NCBI GenBank assembly: GCA_032622095.1
Contig: CP136061.1
Span: 132,252,087-132,316,086, forward strand
Direction: 5' to 3'
Length of the DNA stretch: 64,000 bases
From: Siphonodentalium dalli
Lineage: Eukaryota; Mollusca; Scaphopoda; Gadilida; Siphonodentaliidae
Notes under the pieces: generated by a model
Seen by the model: the letters and a program-made list of their open reading frames with translations, nothing else
Database searches by the model: none
Told to the model about the DNA's origin: nothing
In this document: piece after piece, positions 12,025 to 24,467 of the stretch
Layout of the letters: each line of letters opens with the position of its first letter
Numbering within the stretch: position 1 is the first letter of the stretch
Position numbers and translations under genes: made by a program

Positions 12025-12270
12025 TATGTGTACCTATACCATAGTATGGTATGTTACACATAGTGTCAATGTCCGGATTGACCACTCGTCTGTCCATCCG
12101 TCTGTCTGTCAGTTTGTAGACACTTTAGGCATAATGCGATAACTCTAACAATTTCTATTTTATCAGAACCAAATATTGTATATAGGTTTCTCATCCCAAA
12201 ATACAGTTCGAGTTTGAATATGGGTTCGATCCAATTTATTTTAAAGGAGGTATGACCCTTCTTTTTTTTT
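12025..12270 (+). repeat. second copy of the CCATAGTATGG repeat, one unit
   Basis: It shares TACCATAGTATGGTA, TGTCCGGATTGACCACTCGT, the TCTG run, AAAATACAG and GGTTCGATCC with 10930-11500, but has a single unit. Confidence 0.75.
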
Positions 12271-12329
12271 AAATTTGAAATTTTGATTTTTTCATTTTTT
12301 TTTAGATTGAATTTCCTCGCTTAATTTAA

Positions 12330-12915
12330 AGGGGTACTGTACGCCATTTTCATTAAATTTCCGGTGACAACAACGATCTAATATCGATAATATATAGAAA
12401 CATAAGTAATTTGAGTCGAAGTAATTGTATTCTGTAAACGCTCAGGTTAATAGGCTATCTTAAAATTTAATAATTTAAAAGTTAATAATTTGATATAAAT
12501 TGAATTTATGACTGGAGCCATAAAATGGCGTCAATTAAATTACGAATTTCCGTTATCAAATCAAGTAATTGAGGGATACTGGATTGTTAAACCGATCGCA
12601 CACACGATCGCTTAAAATATTATGATAATACGGGGAGAACACTCAAGCCACTCACTGACTAGCGACGATACAATAACTTAATTGATTATATGGGACTAGT
12701 ATGCATATAATATAACTTTTATTTGATTCATTTGGTTGAAAACTGTACAAAAATTACTCGACAACGACAATTTGTATTTTTGCATTCCGGTAAATTTGTC
12801 ATCCGTAACACTACTTCGTACTCAACAGACTTTCAAATAATGAAAAAATTGTTACCTTATTCTCCGACTCGGAGACTATAAAAACCAACAACAACATTTG
12901 GCGTACAGTACCCCT
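12330..12915. mobile_element. 586-bp MITE, AGGGGTACTGTAC family, TTAA target
   Basis: Termini are AGGGGTACTGTACGCC and GGCGTACAGTACCCCT, flanked by TTAA at 12326-12329 and 12916-12919. TTAA target duplication is the piggyBac-superfamily signature. The interior is AT-rich with no transposase, so it is non-autonomous. A second copy is at 60200-60843 and shares CCGGTGACAA, CGATCTAATAT, AATTTGAGTCGA and TGGAGYCATAAAATGG. Confidence 0.85.
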
Positions 12916-12919
12916 TTAA

Positions 12920-15302
12920 CATAAACAAATATTTAAAAACTTTTATAATAATAAAAAAAAAAAATTTAATTAAAAACAAAATTTGTCATTGACACTAAAT
13001 GTAATTTGTTTTAGTTGTATTTCATTAATTAGTTGTGAAGTCCTGTATTGAAAATGTGAAGATTTTATTGCAATAGTTGCATGTAATATAATGATATCAA
13101 TAAATTGTCATGTGAACATCCAATATCCATAGTATATGAGAATACCTTTAATAGATATCATTCCAAGCGAAATATGTTATTAATTGAGTGATAACATATG
13201 TTACATACATGTAGCTCTAGGAGGTGGTTGTATGAAGGTAAAGATGAACAACCTGCTGGCTGGATAATTGTTTATCCTATCTGCCAAATTGATTAATGGC
13301 TAAACAATTGGATCTAACAGTGAGAGGTCCTTGTGTGAATATGGATGGAGTTATGATATTTAAAACGACTTCTCCCCCACCCCAATTACTTTAACCCCTT
13401 CTTAAGACAAATTATTTTAGCTTTTGATTTTAAGTTAGGTACTAGTACTCATATATGTATTTTTTTACTGTGATCATATCTTTGACCAATTATCAGTTAT
13501 AGCTAATCGCTAGCGCCAAGGTATGGGTTAAACATCTGCCGATCGTGATCGGCCTCTCGTTGTTTATCATATTTCTATTGAACATTCAATCACAAGCTAT
13601 AAATTCAACAAACAGTTCTATAGGCCTACAGCCATTTATATTAGGTACCGTCATGCTGCATATTTCATGTGTGGTTATGGCCCATGTATGTTTGGAATGA
13701 GAGCATGCACTGAAAATTCTGGGTGGTAATGTCACCCCTTGGGTCGGGTTGACTTTGCCACCTGCCGGTAGGATTCTCTGATTTCTCCATACAGGAATAC
13801 TATCGCTATTGTTTCTAAGGTGGTGAATTTAAACAATCACTCAGTTGTTCCATCACATGTCACATGTAGAGCAACGGAAAGATCTATGGGTGGTAATATT
13901 AGTTCTTGTAAAATTCAGCCATAAGATATTTCCAGAGCATGTGATAAATAACTGCACAGTCGTATAGAGTAGTCCATGCAGTCATGCAGTCACAAACTAT
14001 AACAATGTGTTAATAATCTTGATTACAAAATATAGTGAACACATATACTTGTGAAAAAACATAAACGTACAGTAATATTGTACAACTACTAAAGTATGGG
14101 CTGTATTTGTGTTACATGGAGAGAACTATGCGTCTGATATGACGATGTAATAACCGTCACTCACTCGCGCACGATATACATGTACGTATACGTAACGTAT
14201 ACGTAGCACTTACCCACCATTGGTCTTTAGTATATGCTATATAGCAGGCCTAAAATTCCATCCATTTTTGTGAGAATCAAAGCTGATTAACAAGTTTGAG
14301 GGTACGAAAATCAAATCCTGATTGTACCCCTTTAACTCATTTCATATATATATCATAGTTAGTGAGGCACGGACTCAGTATGAGTGTTCATTGCTTCAAA
14401 TGTGTTTGCTTCAGTGAGCGTGAACAACTTCTCATTTCTTATCGAAATGGCCATGTAGCGATCAGAATGGCACATTGAGATGTCCCTGGACTCATATCAA
14501 GCTTTCTGGACACAATATAACAGTGATATTTATTATACGTCCACAGGCTTTATGTGTCACTGGTCGATGCCAAGACATATATGACCACAGGTCCACATCA
14601 GTGTTTCATAAACTTGATGATTTCTGTGTTTTCAGTTCAGTTTGCTATAATCAGCAGGAGCATGTTGTGAAGGCAATTCTTTTCTATTCATAAATATTGT
14701 ATTATAACCAATCAGTAACAAAACTTCAATTCATGATATATAGGCATATACGTTGATGCATGATGTGTGCAAGCAGTGAAATGTATACACACCACAAAAA
14801 TTCGTGCAATGTGCATGTACATAATATACTATTTGTAAATAAAGTTGAATGGGATTATATATGGTGCCGTTGAATAGTTACATTTAGAGTCTTGAGTGGT
14901 GTTAGTTGGCCTCAATAGCATGGTATGTATCAGCACATATATGTACCATGCATGCGGACCACGATATGTTTCACATATAGATTATTCAATGATATATCCT
15001 TTAGGCCTATGCTAAATCACACGCCGAGCTGGCTATAGGTCTAGCTCTATACCTATATGTTATCCATGCAATATAGATTATTAATGGCTATGTGAAATTT
15101 GATCATTCCAATGCTATCCATGCATGCAATATAGAATATAAATGGCTATGTGAAATTTGATCATTCCAATGATATCTGTTATGTTAAGTTGATCCATATA
15201 CATGCACATGTCTATTATGTATGTGGCCAACCAACCTTCATAGATATGTCCGTTACATTGCAAAGTTGGCATGTCGTCACCAATGACGCCGTACATATCT
15301 TC
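12920..15302. other. 2.4 kb without a supported gene
   Basis: AT-rich DNA with short patches only: ACGTATACGTAACGTATACGT at about 14182 is self-complementary, and ATTTGATCATTCCAATG plus flanks is duplicated at about 15095 and 15156. No domain-like frame is seen. Confidence 0.5.
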
Positions 15303-15567
15303 TATACAGACAAGCCTTGAAATAGTGTGTCTGTCATTTGCAGAATGAGGTTCCCAGAGGGTGAATTTAGTGATGCTACCCCGCTTAGCGGGCTAGCATC
15401 ACCAAATTCACCCTCTGTGAACCTCATTCTGCTGAGGTGTAAGCAGAATGAGGTCACCAGAGTGTGAAATTGGTGGTGCTAGCCCGCTATGCGGGGTAGC
15501 ATCACTAAATTCACCCTCTGGGGACCTCATTCTGCAATGACAGGCACACTATTTCAAGGCTTGTATA
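15303..15567. mobile_element. nested palindrome predicted to fold as a cloverleaf
   Basis: The outer arms pair AAGCCTTGAAATAGTGTG (left) with its complement at the right end. Inside are two separate hairpins, 15340-15432 and 15443-15535, each bounded by GCAGAATGAGG and CCTCATTCTGC. The two hairpins are also reverse complements of each other, so the whole is one long inverted repeat as well as two small ones. Solitary relatives of the small hairpin lie at 20996-21088 and about 21300-21385. Confidence 0.85.
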
Positions 15568-15726
15568 CAGAGATGGCCGTCGACATGTCAACAAACGTAG
15601 TTCGAGGGTGTTGGTCGATCTGTGATTGAGATAGGTAGGCTATAACACTGTATATTCAACAGCTTAAAAAAATTATACATTTGCGTAGTCCAAGTTTCCT
15701 CGTCGTCGAAGTACGTTTGCCTTACT

Positions 15727-16896
15727 CAGGGACGTGGCGACATATACAGGGGGCACCCCATACCCCCAAACTTTGGTACAAATTTACAACAGTTGGAAAT
15801 TTATGTGTCAGCCTCACATGCAGGCTGACACAACATTATTATAGTTGGAAATTTTACAACCAGGATGTCCCAAAACAAGCAAAATGACACCCATGATCTC
15901 AAAGTCTCACCAAACAACGGGAATTTTGTTTATTCGTCTGCTATTATAATTAATTTGTTTGTGATCGGAGTGAAATATCAACGAAATTTAAATGGGCTTT
16001 GAGTCTGACTGGCAGCGCAGTTCCGTATCCTTGATAATTGGGCCAATACGACTAAACAAAATTCCCGTTGTTTGGTGACGTTGAGATCCTGGGTGTCATT
16101 TTGCTTGTTTGTGACATCCTGTGTGTCTTTTTGCCCGTTTGAGAGATCCTGGGTGTCTTTTTTTATGGAATCCTATTAGGGCCACTTGCTAATGGCGCTT
16201 TCGGTGCACTTTTTGTCGCTTTCGGCGCGCGCCGAAACATACCCTAATGGCGCACTTTTTGTCGCTTCCGGCGCGCGCCATTAGGGAGTGGACCTAATAG
16301 TATGCCTAATGGCGCTTTCGGCGCGCGCCGAAAGCGACAAAAAGTGCGCCATTAGTAACGCGCCGAAAGCGACAAAATATGCGCCGTTACGGCGCACATT
16401 TTGTCGCTTTCGGCGCGCCGAAACATGCGCTAATATCGCACATTTTGTCGGTTTTGGCGCGCGCGCCGAAAACGCCGAAAGCGACAAAAAGTGCGCCGAA
16501 AGCGACAAATAGTGCGCCGTGACGGCGCATATTTTGTCGCTTTCGGCGCTTTCAGCGCGTTACTAATGGCGCACGTTTTGTCGCTGTCGGCGCATCGCGC
16601 CGAAAGCGCCATTAGCAAGTGGCCCTAATAGGATTCCCTACTTTTTGCTCCAAACCATGCGACAATGACCTATTCAGCCATATTATATGGGTTGAAGTTT
16701 AGCATATTTCTAATTTTGGTCTGAAATGGCCATCAGTTGGAAATTTTCCAACTTTAGGGGGTGTCAGGTTGGACATTTCCAAGGTTCTACAGTTAAGGTT
16801 ACTGTATACCAAAAAGGGAGTTTGGTCTGGTTCAAGAGGGGGTGCATGCAGTTCGAAATTTCATGATGGGCGGGGGACCCTCCAGGCATGTCCCTG
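15727..16896 (+). mobile_element. hAT-like non-autonomous element of the GTTGGAAATTT family
   Basis: It begins CAGGGACGTGGC and ends GGCATGTCCCTG, inverted termini like those at 33448-34573. The eight bases before (GCCTTACT) and after (GCCTAATT) match at six of eight positions, consistent with a decayed 8-bp target duplication. Family marks inside are a G/C-run near the start, CACCCCATACCCCC, and GTTGGAAATTTTCCAAC near 16736. It carries the CpG-rich element at 16167-16637 as a nested insertion. Confidence 0.65.
16167..16637. mobile_element. CpG-rich inverted-repeat element built from GCGCCGAAAGCGACAAAA units
   Basis: About 35-base near-perfect inverted ends start GGAATCCTATTAGGGCC and continue ACTTGCTAATGGCGCTTTCG. 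The interior is almost wholly made of the unit GCGCCGAAAGCGACAAAA with TGCGCC in both orientations, giving many overlapping hairpins such as CGGCGCGCGCCG. GC and CpG content contrast sharply with the AT-rich flanks. Open frames on both strands (Ala/Ser/Arg-rich) are artefacts of the repeat. Confidence 0.85.
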
Positions 16897-17043
16897 GCCT
16901 AATTACCCTTTTAATATAGTGGACTTTATATATGCAATCAACGTCGTTTTGCATCTGTCGGCAAATATAATTCCTAACAACACAATCCGCATAAATTAGT
17001 TGGTGATTGAACCAGTTTTTATGAAGAAACTATATATATATAT

Positions 17044-17411
17044 TAAAAACATCAAATAGTAAAACTACCCAAGTGATACTTGTGTCTGGACTTTTAACGT
17101 AAATTGGGAAATAGGGTCGAAAATAAATTGGGCGACTGATCGAAAGTTATTAAAAAAAAAAACAATTCGATATATGTTTCCAACGATAAACTACACGAAA
17201 TCACCCGTAAACTATTAAACTATACTATATTAAAACATCAAATAGTAAAACTACCCAAGTGATACTTGTGTCTGGACTTTTAACGTAAATTGGGAAATAG
17301 GGTCGAAAATAAATTGGGCGACTGATCGAAAGTTATTAAAATACACACAATTCGATCTATGTTTCCAACGATAAACTACACGAAAGCACCCGTAAACTAT
17401 TAAACTATACT
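17044..17411 (+). repeat. recent tandem duplication, about 188-bp unit, two copies
   Basis: Two head-to-tail copies begin at about 17046 and 17234, both with CATCAAATAGTAAAACTACC and ending TAAACTATTAAACTATAC. They differ by a few substitutions and by the A-run length. A - strand open frame of 121 codons (17251-17616) crosses the second copy; I recognise nothing in it. Confidence 0.85.
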
Positions 17412-17710
17412 TGCTGGATCTGGTGTAAAATTCACTTATTTTAAACAATTCTAGAACATTTATTGTAATCAACACACTCAGAATCGATAGCAATTCCGAA
17501 GCGGTGTTTCGAACTTCCAGACCGAATTTGCGGTCTCCGATGACAAACGACAATTCCCTCAGCTGATAGAATATTGTCGCTATATACCCAGATTCAGTGG
17601 CGTGATTTTTCATCAATTTTAATATACTTTATCATAAAAATCCATACCTAATGCTATATTTGTCGGAATAGTGATTGAAATTACGCATAAAATATACCGT
17701 AAAATTAGGA

Positions 17711-18845
17711 TGAGGCACGTACCGACAGGGGGTGTGTGGTGTCTCACCCCCAATGAGGACCATCATTTTAAATAGTTGGAAATTTCATGACAAATTCCAA
17801 TCGTTGGTAATTAAAAGTAATAAGTAAATCGAATGATCTAAGTATTTCAATCAGAGTTCGTGATTTTCCGACTCCGAATTTGTGCCGGTTGTTTATTTTC
17901 CGACTCGGAATTCCTATTCTAAATACTCGTCACCGATTTTCCAATTCCGGAATTGTAAAAAATGTTTTTTCCGACTCCGAATTCCGAACCAGGATTCTAT
18001 TATGTTTTACATTTGAGCTTTTCAAATCTGACATGTGGTGCCTTTCACTCAATATATTGATAACTTGTTGATATGTACATATGTTAACCATGTTTTTTTT
18101 AAAATTATTTTGAATGTTCAAGGGGACATTGCACTTATACATTAAGTTCCTCTCATAGCAGTATATTAATCAGTTTATTTAAATTTGTCCTGCAAGGTAC
18201 GTAGCAATGTAATGTCAATGTTACAAGTTATAATACACAGTCATTTGAGTAAATACATTCCAGTAATGCTCATTACCTGAACACATATATGAAATTGAAG
18301 GCAAAGCATTTCCTTCAAGTTAGACTGGTATGTTGTACCAACCATAGCTTCATGGTCACTAGTCTATTAGTAATGCCAAACCTCCATATCTTTCTGATGA
18401 CAGCTTTAACGATATAACAATCATTCAGCTTGCATAATTGTTACCATTGTGTGAGTTATCACTTGTGGCTTCTTGGAGTTTTAATACATGTAACTGAGTA
18501 ACTCGTATTCGTTCCTCAACCATATTCCGATTAACATCATGTATAATGTACATGTACTGCATGCACAGTGTACTCAATACATAACACATGGATCAACTAT
18601 GCCATTCTTGTTGCTTGTTTCTTTATTTACACAGTCCATGCTCTTAAAAAGAACATATAGAAACCCAAATTATTAAGCCATTAAGCCAATATTGGAATTT
18701 TGCATTACTCAAAACCAAATCCAAAACAGTTGGAAATTTTAATAGACCAAATCCTATATAGTTGGAAATTTTATTAGACCAAATCCTATACAGTTTGAAA
18801 TGTTATGGTTTCACCCCACCCTTGGTAACCCCTAGGAACGTCCCT
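17711..18845 (+). mobile_element. probable decayed GTTGGAAATTT (hAT-like) element
   Basis: The left part has ACAGGGGGTGTGTGGTGTCT CACCCCC and AGTTGGAAATTTC (17728-17795). The right end is CCTAGGAACGTCCCTG (18830-18845), matching the family terminus. Between them lie TTTTCCGACTCCGAATTCC iterations (17860-18000) and three CAGTTGGAAATTTTA units (18727-18800). The left boundary is vague, and it may be two fragments. Confidence 0.45.
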
Positions 18846-18985
18846 GATTAGGAGTAACCTCATTCACATTTGATCTGTTTATTTACTTCTAGAGAAGACC
18901 CGAACTGTCACGAAGTTAGCGACGTCATATGAGTTACTATTCATTTGAAATTAGGAACTCATTGTGATAAAACATATTTTTCATA

Positions 18986-19425
18986 TTAAAGGTACTCACT
19001 CCGAATTATTGTTGCCAAATAACTATCCCACTGGCTTCTCGTGGGTGAACAATATTTGATTCGAGTCGAGAAGCCCACCCATCAAAGCTCAGAGTGATCA
19101 GATATTGATTTTTGAAATTTGTTAATTCTCGAAATGTTTAATTATTTGTGACCCAGTAACGAGTCGTCAAATCGGTTGTCTCGGACAAAATTGCGGATGA
19201 AGATGAATAACTCTAAAATCAAGTGGTAATACGGCCAAATTTCTTGATACGAAAGTGATAATACGGCCATATTTCGTTGAACAACTTGTTGATTAATATC
19301 ACGTTTTTGGAAATTTTATACCGCAGTTGACAGCGGTTAGCATTATTTTGTTGTAGTTAATCGATTTTGATAACAAAAGCGTATTTTGAAGAAATGTTTT
19401 ATTGTTGTAACTTGATGATACGGGT
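18986..19425 (+). mobile_element. MITE copy, CAATCCG/TTAA family
   Basis: It begins TTAAAGGTACTCACTCCGAA, then ATTTGATTCGAGTCGAGAAG, CATCAAAGCTCAGAGTGATC, GATGAAGATGAATAACTCTA and GTTAGCATTATTTTG. The right end is decayed after the TTGTTGTAACTTGATGA stretch. Confidence 0.7.
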
Positions 19426-20047
19426 CAGACGCATGTTTTGCCAAAATGTCCTGGTATTTCAAAATGGATTTTCTCAAAACCTGCCAGGAATTTCTTAGTG
19501 AAATTTGGTACGAGCGATTTTCCTGTTTTCAAAAGTGCAGTTTTTATATCCATGATATCATATCTCTAGATCATGAGAGGAGACTTAATTATTCTTGAAT
19601 GATGAAATTTAATGATTATTGTCCTTTAGAAAGGGAACTACCCAACTACCCCTAAATATTTTTTCTATATTTGCGAATTTATGTCATGACTGCCCAGCGT
19701 TGATCAATTAATAAATGGGCTGAGATGAGTTGTGGGTCATTGGTTCATAACCAAGTTAAAGCTGACCACCATATCTCTTAGCTACAACTACAATAGTTTT
19801 ATTGCCTTCGTCAAGAAAATTTATGACATACAAGACAACATACAAAATACAAAATCAAAATAATTTACATCACGCACACGCCACCATAACGATCACACCA
19901 CGCATCCTGACTTTCCAAAAATGATCTGGGCCCCCCACTGACTATCCCTTCCAGTGTCGTTTTGCGACACAAGGCAGCTGATAATCAGGTAGGGCCCAGT
20001 GCCATCACACGCGTACTTAAAACCACACACCACCACTAGCAATTCAT
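19426..20047. other. unassigned, with a possible retrotransposon 3' tail
   Basis: No coding frame. TTTTATTGCCTTCGTCAAGA plus GACATACAAGACAACATAC at about 19798 looks like the complement of a non-LTR retrotransposon 3' end, by general impression only. Confidence 0.3.
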
Positions 20048-20470
20048 TTTTAGCTCACCTGAGACGAAGTCTCCGGTGGAGCTATAGTCATCACTCGTCG
20101 TCCGTCCGTCCGTCCGTTCGTCCGTCCGTCTGTCTGTCTGTCTGTCCGTCCGTCAACTTTTTTTAAAAACATCTTCTCCTCTGAAACCATCATACCAAAT
20201 TGGTTCATATTTGGTGTGGATGTTCCCTAGGTGACTCTCATTCAGATTTGTTCAAATGAGGTCACCGAGTCAAATAGTTTTGATGTCAGGACCATAACTA
20301 TTTTTCCACATAGTAATTCTTAAAACGACTTCTTTTCTGAAGTTGTCGGGCCGATTGGGTTCATATTTGGTATGAGGGTACCTTGGGTGACTGTGGTTCA
20401 GATTTGTTCAAATGAGGTCACTGGGTCAAATGTGGGTGGGGCTATGGACATAAATCTGAATATTTTTTTT
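20048..20470 (+). repeat. TTTTAGCTCACCTGAG-type molluscan repeat
   Basis: It opens with the hairpin AGCTCACCTGAGACGAAGTC pairing with CTCCGGTGGAGCT, then TCATCACTCGTCGTCCGTCC with (TCCG)n/(TCTG)n. Two diverged units follow with GTTCATATTTGGT, CAGATTTGTTCAAATGAGGT CAC and GGTCAAAT. This start plus TCCG run is widespread in bivalves and other lophotrochozoans. A degenerate relative is at about 21500-21900. Confidence 0.85.
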
Positions 20471-20995
20471 TCTTTTGTCGATTTAACTTATTGCTCAATT
20501 TAACCCCAAACAATTATATATATATATATTTTATTTTTAATAAATATTTTTTTTTATTAGATAAAATATTTTATTTTAAATTAAATAAAAAAAAACTCAT
20601 TAAAATTATGAAGAACCTATGACATAACATCTTTGGGAGGAAAGGGGAGGTACCTCTAGTCACTCCACTATATTTGGTTGAAATCAGGGGTTTGGGAGAA
20701 AGCAGGAACAGACAGATGTACAGAAATGTTCAGTAAATTACTTTAATATCCTTGTATTCTCACTACAGCAAGCCACCCATGTGCTCTGATGGACACATGT
20801 TTATAAAACAAGATAACAACTGCTATGCCATAGTGCTCTCTATCCCAGAGAGTGTAATTCATGTCATTCATAATTTAAATGAGATTAATGGTGTTATCAA
20901 TGAAGCACCCTTGTTGTTTACATTATCACTCAGTGGTCATTAAAATCAGATTAATTTCATTTTCTCCAAGCTTGAATTAAGAGTGTTGGGCATTT

Positions 20996-21088
20996 GTAGA
21001 ATGAGGTTCCCAGAGGGTTAATTTAATTATGTTGCTCCACACAGCAGGCTAGCATCACCAAATACACCCTATGATGACCTCATTCTGC
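20996..21088. repeat. solitary hairpin of the 15.3-kb cloverleaf family
   Basis: GTAGAATGAGGTTCCCAGAG to CCTCATTCTGC matches one small hairpin of 15303-15567, with substitutions including in the loop. It supports the single hairpin as the basic mobile unit. Confidence 0.75.
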
Positions 21089-21299
21089 TTAGGCCTCATC
21101 TTCTGGGAAGTATCTAGAGTCTCAAATTAACATTTTTAGCTGCTTTTTTTCCTTCTGTTCAGATTCTATATCCCCTAATTTGCAGAAGATAAAATGCATA
21201 ATTGAGGTGCCCAATGGGTGTGCATACATCGCCAACTTCAGCTGGAGAATTTCTATCTGTCCCTAGGTCTCCCATAGCAGTTGGGGATTAAGTAAAATT

Positions 21300-21385
21300 A
21301 GGTTCCCAGATTGTGAATTTGGTGATGCTATCCCACCTATCAGAATAGCATCACTAGTTTCACTCTTTGGGGACTTCAGACACAC
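21300..21385. repeat. degenerate hairpin of the same family
   Basis: AGGTTCCCAGATTGTGAATT, GGTGATGCTATCCC and ATAGCATCACTAGTTTCAC correspond to the stem of the 15.3-kb hairpins, with the outer stem lost. Confidence 0.6.
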
Positions 21386-21399
21386 TGAATTCAGGCTTG

Positions 21400-22548
21400 G
21401 CTGTTCCAATATTTTCTTAACAACCACTTATCTATGTGAACTCATTATACCTAATTATGAACAAACAATCGAGGTACATGTATATTGCTGTTGTTGGATT
21501 TAAACTGTCGGTCTGTCAGAGAGTCCTTCCATCCATTGGTCTGTCCATCCAATCCGTCAACAATCCATATGAAATCCTTACCTGTAGGCGACTCGCGTTC
21601 AAATGGGAGGGATGCCAGGGCCGTAACTTTCTCCCTCCATAGTAATTCTAACAATCATTACTTCTCAAGAACCTTCAAGTCTATTTAGCTTATATTTGGT
21701 ATGCAGGGTCATTGGGCGGCATGTTCAGATCTGTTCAAATGGGGTCATTTTTTGGAAAATCAATTAACTTCAACTCTTAAAAGCCACTGTTTAAAATTAC
21801 TAGATGAATAGATCTCATACATGGGGATTCATGTTTGTTCAACTAGGGGCAGAGGTAAAAGTTATAGCTCCCCCACCCACACTACCTGTATCTATGTTGT
21901 ATGCTACTGTTATAATAATATATAGATTCCTCTTGAAAATTTCATTTCTGATACAACATTAGTTGTAGATTAGATTTTCACACCAAAAATAAGACATCCT
22001 TAAACCAAACTTAGACTCACTATATGAATAGTTCTCATAATTTGATTTCTATTTCCAACTAGTATGTTTTTAAACCAACAGTCCATATTTTCCGACTTCA
22101 TGTTAATCTGTTGTAATGGGGCACAAATTTTGACTTTATGGGAGATGTCAGGCTGGAAATTCCCAAAAGTTTGAGAGCTTGAAGCACCCATTCCAGTTAT
22201 AAAATTTCAACATAAGAGGGGTGTGCAAAATTAATTTTGTGAACTTAGGACTATGGAATGGTTAAGATTATCTTGTTTAAAAGGGGGTTGGAGATTTGAC
22301 AGTAGTGTGCACTTTGAAATTTCAAGGTGAAGAGCCCGGCTCATCAGCAAATCCCGAGCTACATGTATATGTCCATGTTTAGAACTACTTGTCTTAACTT
22401 ATTTTGACAAGTACTGACTGTGTTAGTCTTCAAAGTCCCTTTCTTCTCAGTCTTTACAGTCATTGACTGTCTTGTTAAATACAGTAATTGAATACGGATT
22501 ACAATTATTGCTCTACAGATACATATGATCATATTTTGAATTTGTACG
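21400..22548. repeat. degenerate repeats, no gene
   Basis: At about 21505-21775 are TCTGTCC/TCCATCC stretches and TTATATTTGGTATGCAGGGT with TTCAAATGGGGTCA, a decayed relative of 20048-20470. GGCTGGAAATTCCCAAAAG at about 22150 is a remnant of the GTTGGAAATTT family. No coding frame is supported. Confidence 0.5.
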
Positions 22549-22640
22549 GATTATCCACTGTGTAGGAACTGTTACATCGGAAATCGTTCTATCGCCGGTA
22601 GCGTGATGGTTCTTGCCTGATTTGTTACGGTTCCTGATGA
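22549..22640 (+). repeat. left partner of a 90-bp inverted repeat 5.8 kb apart
   Basis: ACTGTGTAGGAACTGTTACA followed by TCGGAAATCGTTCT and GTGATGGTTCTTGCCTGATT is the reverse complement, with a few changes, of 28303-28392. The sequences diverge just inside the repeats. Confidence 0.75.
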
Positions 22641-23499
22641 TTGAAAATAATCATTTTTGTGACAAAATCACGCATAATTATAGATATCTTGAATATATTA
22701 AACTTTCCTGAATGAACAGAGGCTGCAGAAGTGCCGTGTTATCGAAACCTGAACTCTAGACCACAATTAACTCGATATTAGCGAGTTAACGCGTAAATAT
22801 CAACATGTTACCACTGAAAATCAAGCCACGTGGACGCAATTTCTTTGTTTTTCGTGGCGTATAAAATATGAAACGCATTCTGAAGACATACACTGACTAT
22901 AAAGTGTACCCGTGTTATTCTTTTGTAAAATAGCTGAGAAAGTATCCCGATAGGGGTTGATAATTGGGAGCTGTGACCTCGTAATCAACACGGGTATTTC
23001 AAACCGATCATGGCTGTGACGGTTCTGTCCATGAGATTTATTCGAACGATTTCTGCACTTGGGTCCGGAAATCGTCTTGTGTATCTGACATTTTAAACCA
23101 GATAATGACTATAGCTTATGTAATTTGCATAATATAACAGGTATATTAAGAAATAACACAATAAATACCTAATACGGGAGATTAAGTGACATTAATAGGC
23201 AGAAATAAAATATTGAAAGTCCCGATGAGTATAGTATCATAAGCATGCCCGCCTATATAAATGATCAATGGTAATATAAATCTACCCTCAGGAGAATATG
23301 ATATGTTATATTCATTTACTTAATCTGGGCATTATTGAAAGATCCAGGTGTGACAATATTTCAATGCCAGCGCCATCATATTTCCTCCTCTGAAGTCCGC
23401 CTGAGTGACATTTACACATGTTTGTCGCCCAGACATGAATATAACTTATGAAATCACGTTCAACTGAATCACTGATAGGTTATGACGTGATTGGGGTGG

Positions 23500-23946
23500 T
23501 GGGGGAGGGGGTGCTTAATTGGTATCTATCCCCAACTTTGGTCAAAATGTTCCACAGTTACAAATTTCTTATCTTACAATAGATTGGTTTGAAATTTAAT
23601 ACCAACAATCTGTTGAAATTGTTCTCTTAATTTGATTTGACAACAATTTAATAGTGGGGATTTTGTCGTTTTTAGACTAACATTTGCATACTTTCCTACA
23701 CTTTAAACATGTAATCAACCATATTTGACATATACAAATGGACACCTCTTCTTTCGAGTTGATCCAAAACTCATGATGGGTGGACATGAAGTAGGGAGCA
23801 GGTGTGATCTAGTTTTCTATATCACATTTACCCCCCCCCCCCCCCCCCCACCCAATTGGCAAGAAACTGGTTTAATGGACAAATAATCTAATTCCATTTA
23901 ATTGGTATGCTTTGTATTAAATAATGTATGCTCTTTTGCAAAATAA

Positions 23947-23986
<40 letters not shown>

Positions 23987-24344
23987 TGTTGGGAACATTT
24001 CCAATCTTGTGGGGGTGGGGGCGCCAGGTTGGAAACTTCCAACACTTGGGAATCTTGAAGCCAGTCTATATGTTTTTTGCAATTTTCAGGTTCAGATATC
24101 CACATTTTCTCACTGGGCCCATGTATCCTGAGTTTCTCCCCCGGTTTGCATGGTGGCCAATCAAAGGCTACTGATCAATTCACTTCAGAATGGTATACAA
24201 TCTAGAGCTATAATGTGTCATGCAGTTGGGGAAAACCAAAGCCCAGGCCTTGTGCATGAGTTTGGTCTGTTTCAACGGGATGGTGCGGTTGGAAATTCCA
24301 AGGTGGACACCCCAACATTGGATACCCTCCAGCCCACGTCCCTG
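23500..24344 (+). mobile_element. probable GTTGGAAATTT (hAT-like) family member, decayed
   Basis: Right end CCAGCCCACGTCCCTG (24329-24344) matches the family terminus. Inside are CCAGGTTGGAAACTTCCAAC, GAAGCCAGTCTATATG and TTCAGGTTCAGAT, parallel to 33620-34160. A C-run (23831-23849) and a (CT)n microsatellite (23948-23982) interrupt it. The left terminus is not identified. Confidence 0.5.
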
Positions 24345-24467
24345 CTCACTTGACACGTTAGTAGCGAGGAATAATAATGTGCCTTGTAATAGCCAGGTTC
24401 AGACACCCATAATACTAATTTTTAATGATTTATTTGTATGAATGTTTAGCTAATAATTCAAACAATC

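Noticed and set aside
16281-16618. Ala/Ser/Arg-rich frames in the CpG-rich element
   Set aside because: Both strands are open simply because the palindromic unit reads through; no independent evidence of coding.
17251-17616. 121-codon minus-strand frame
   Set aside because: It starts in single-copy DNA but runs through the second copy of a 188-bp tandem duplication; no motif. Left uncalled.
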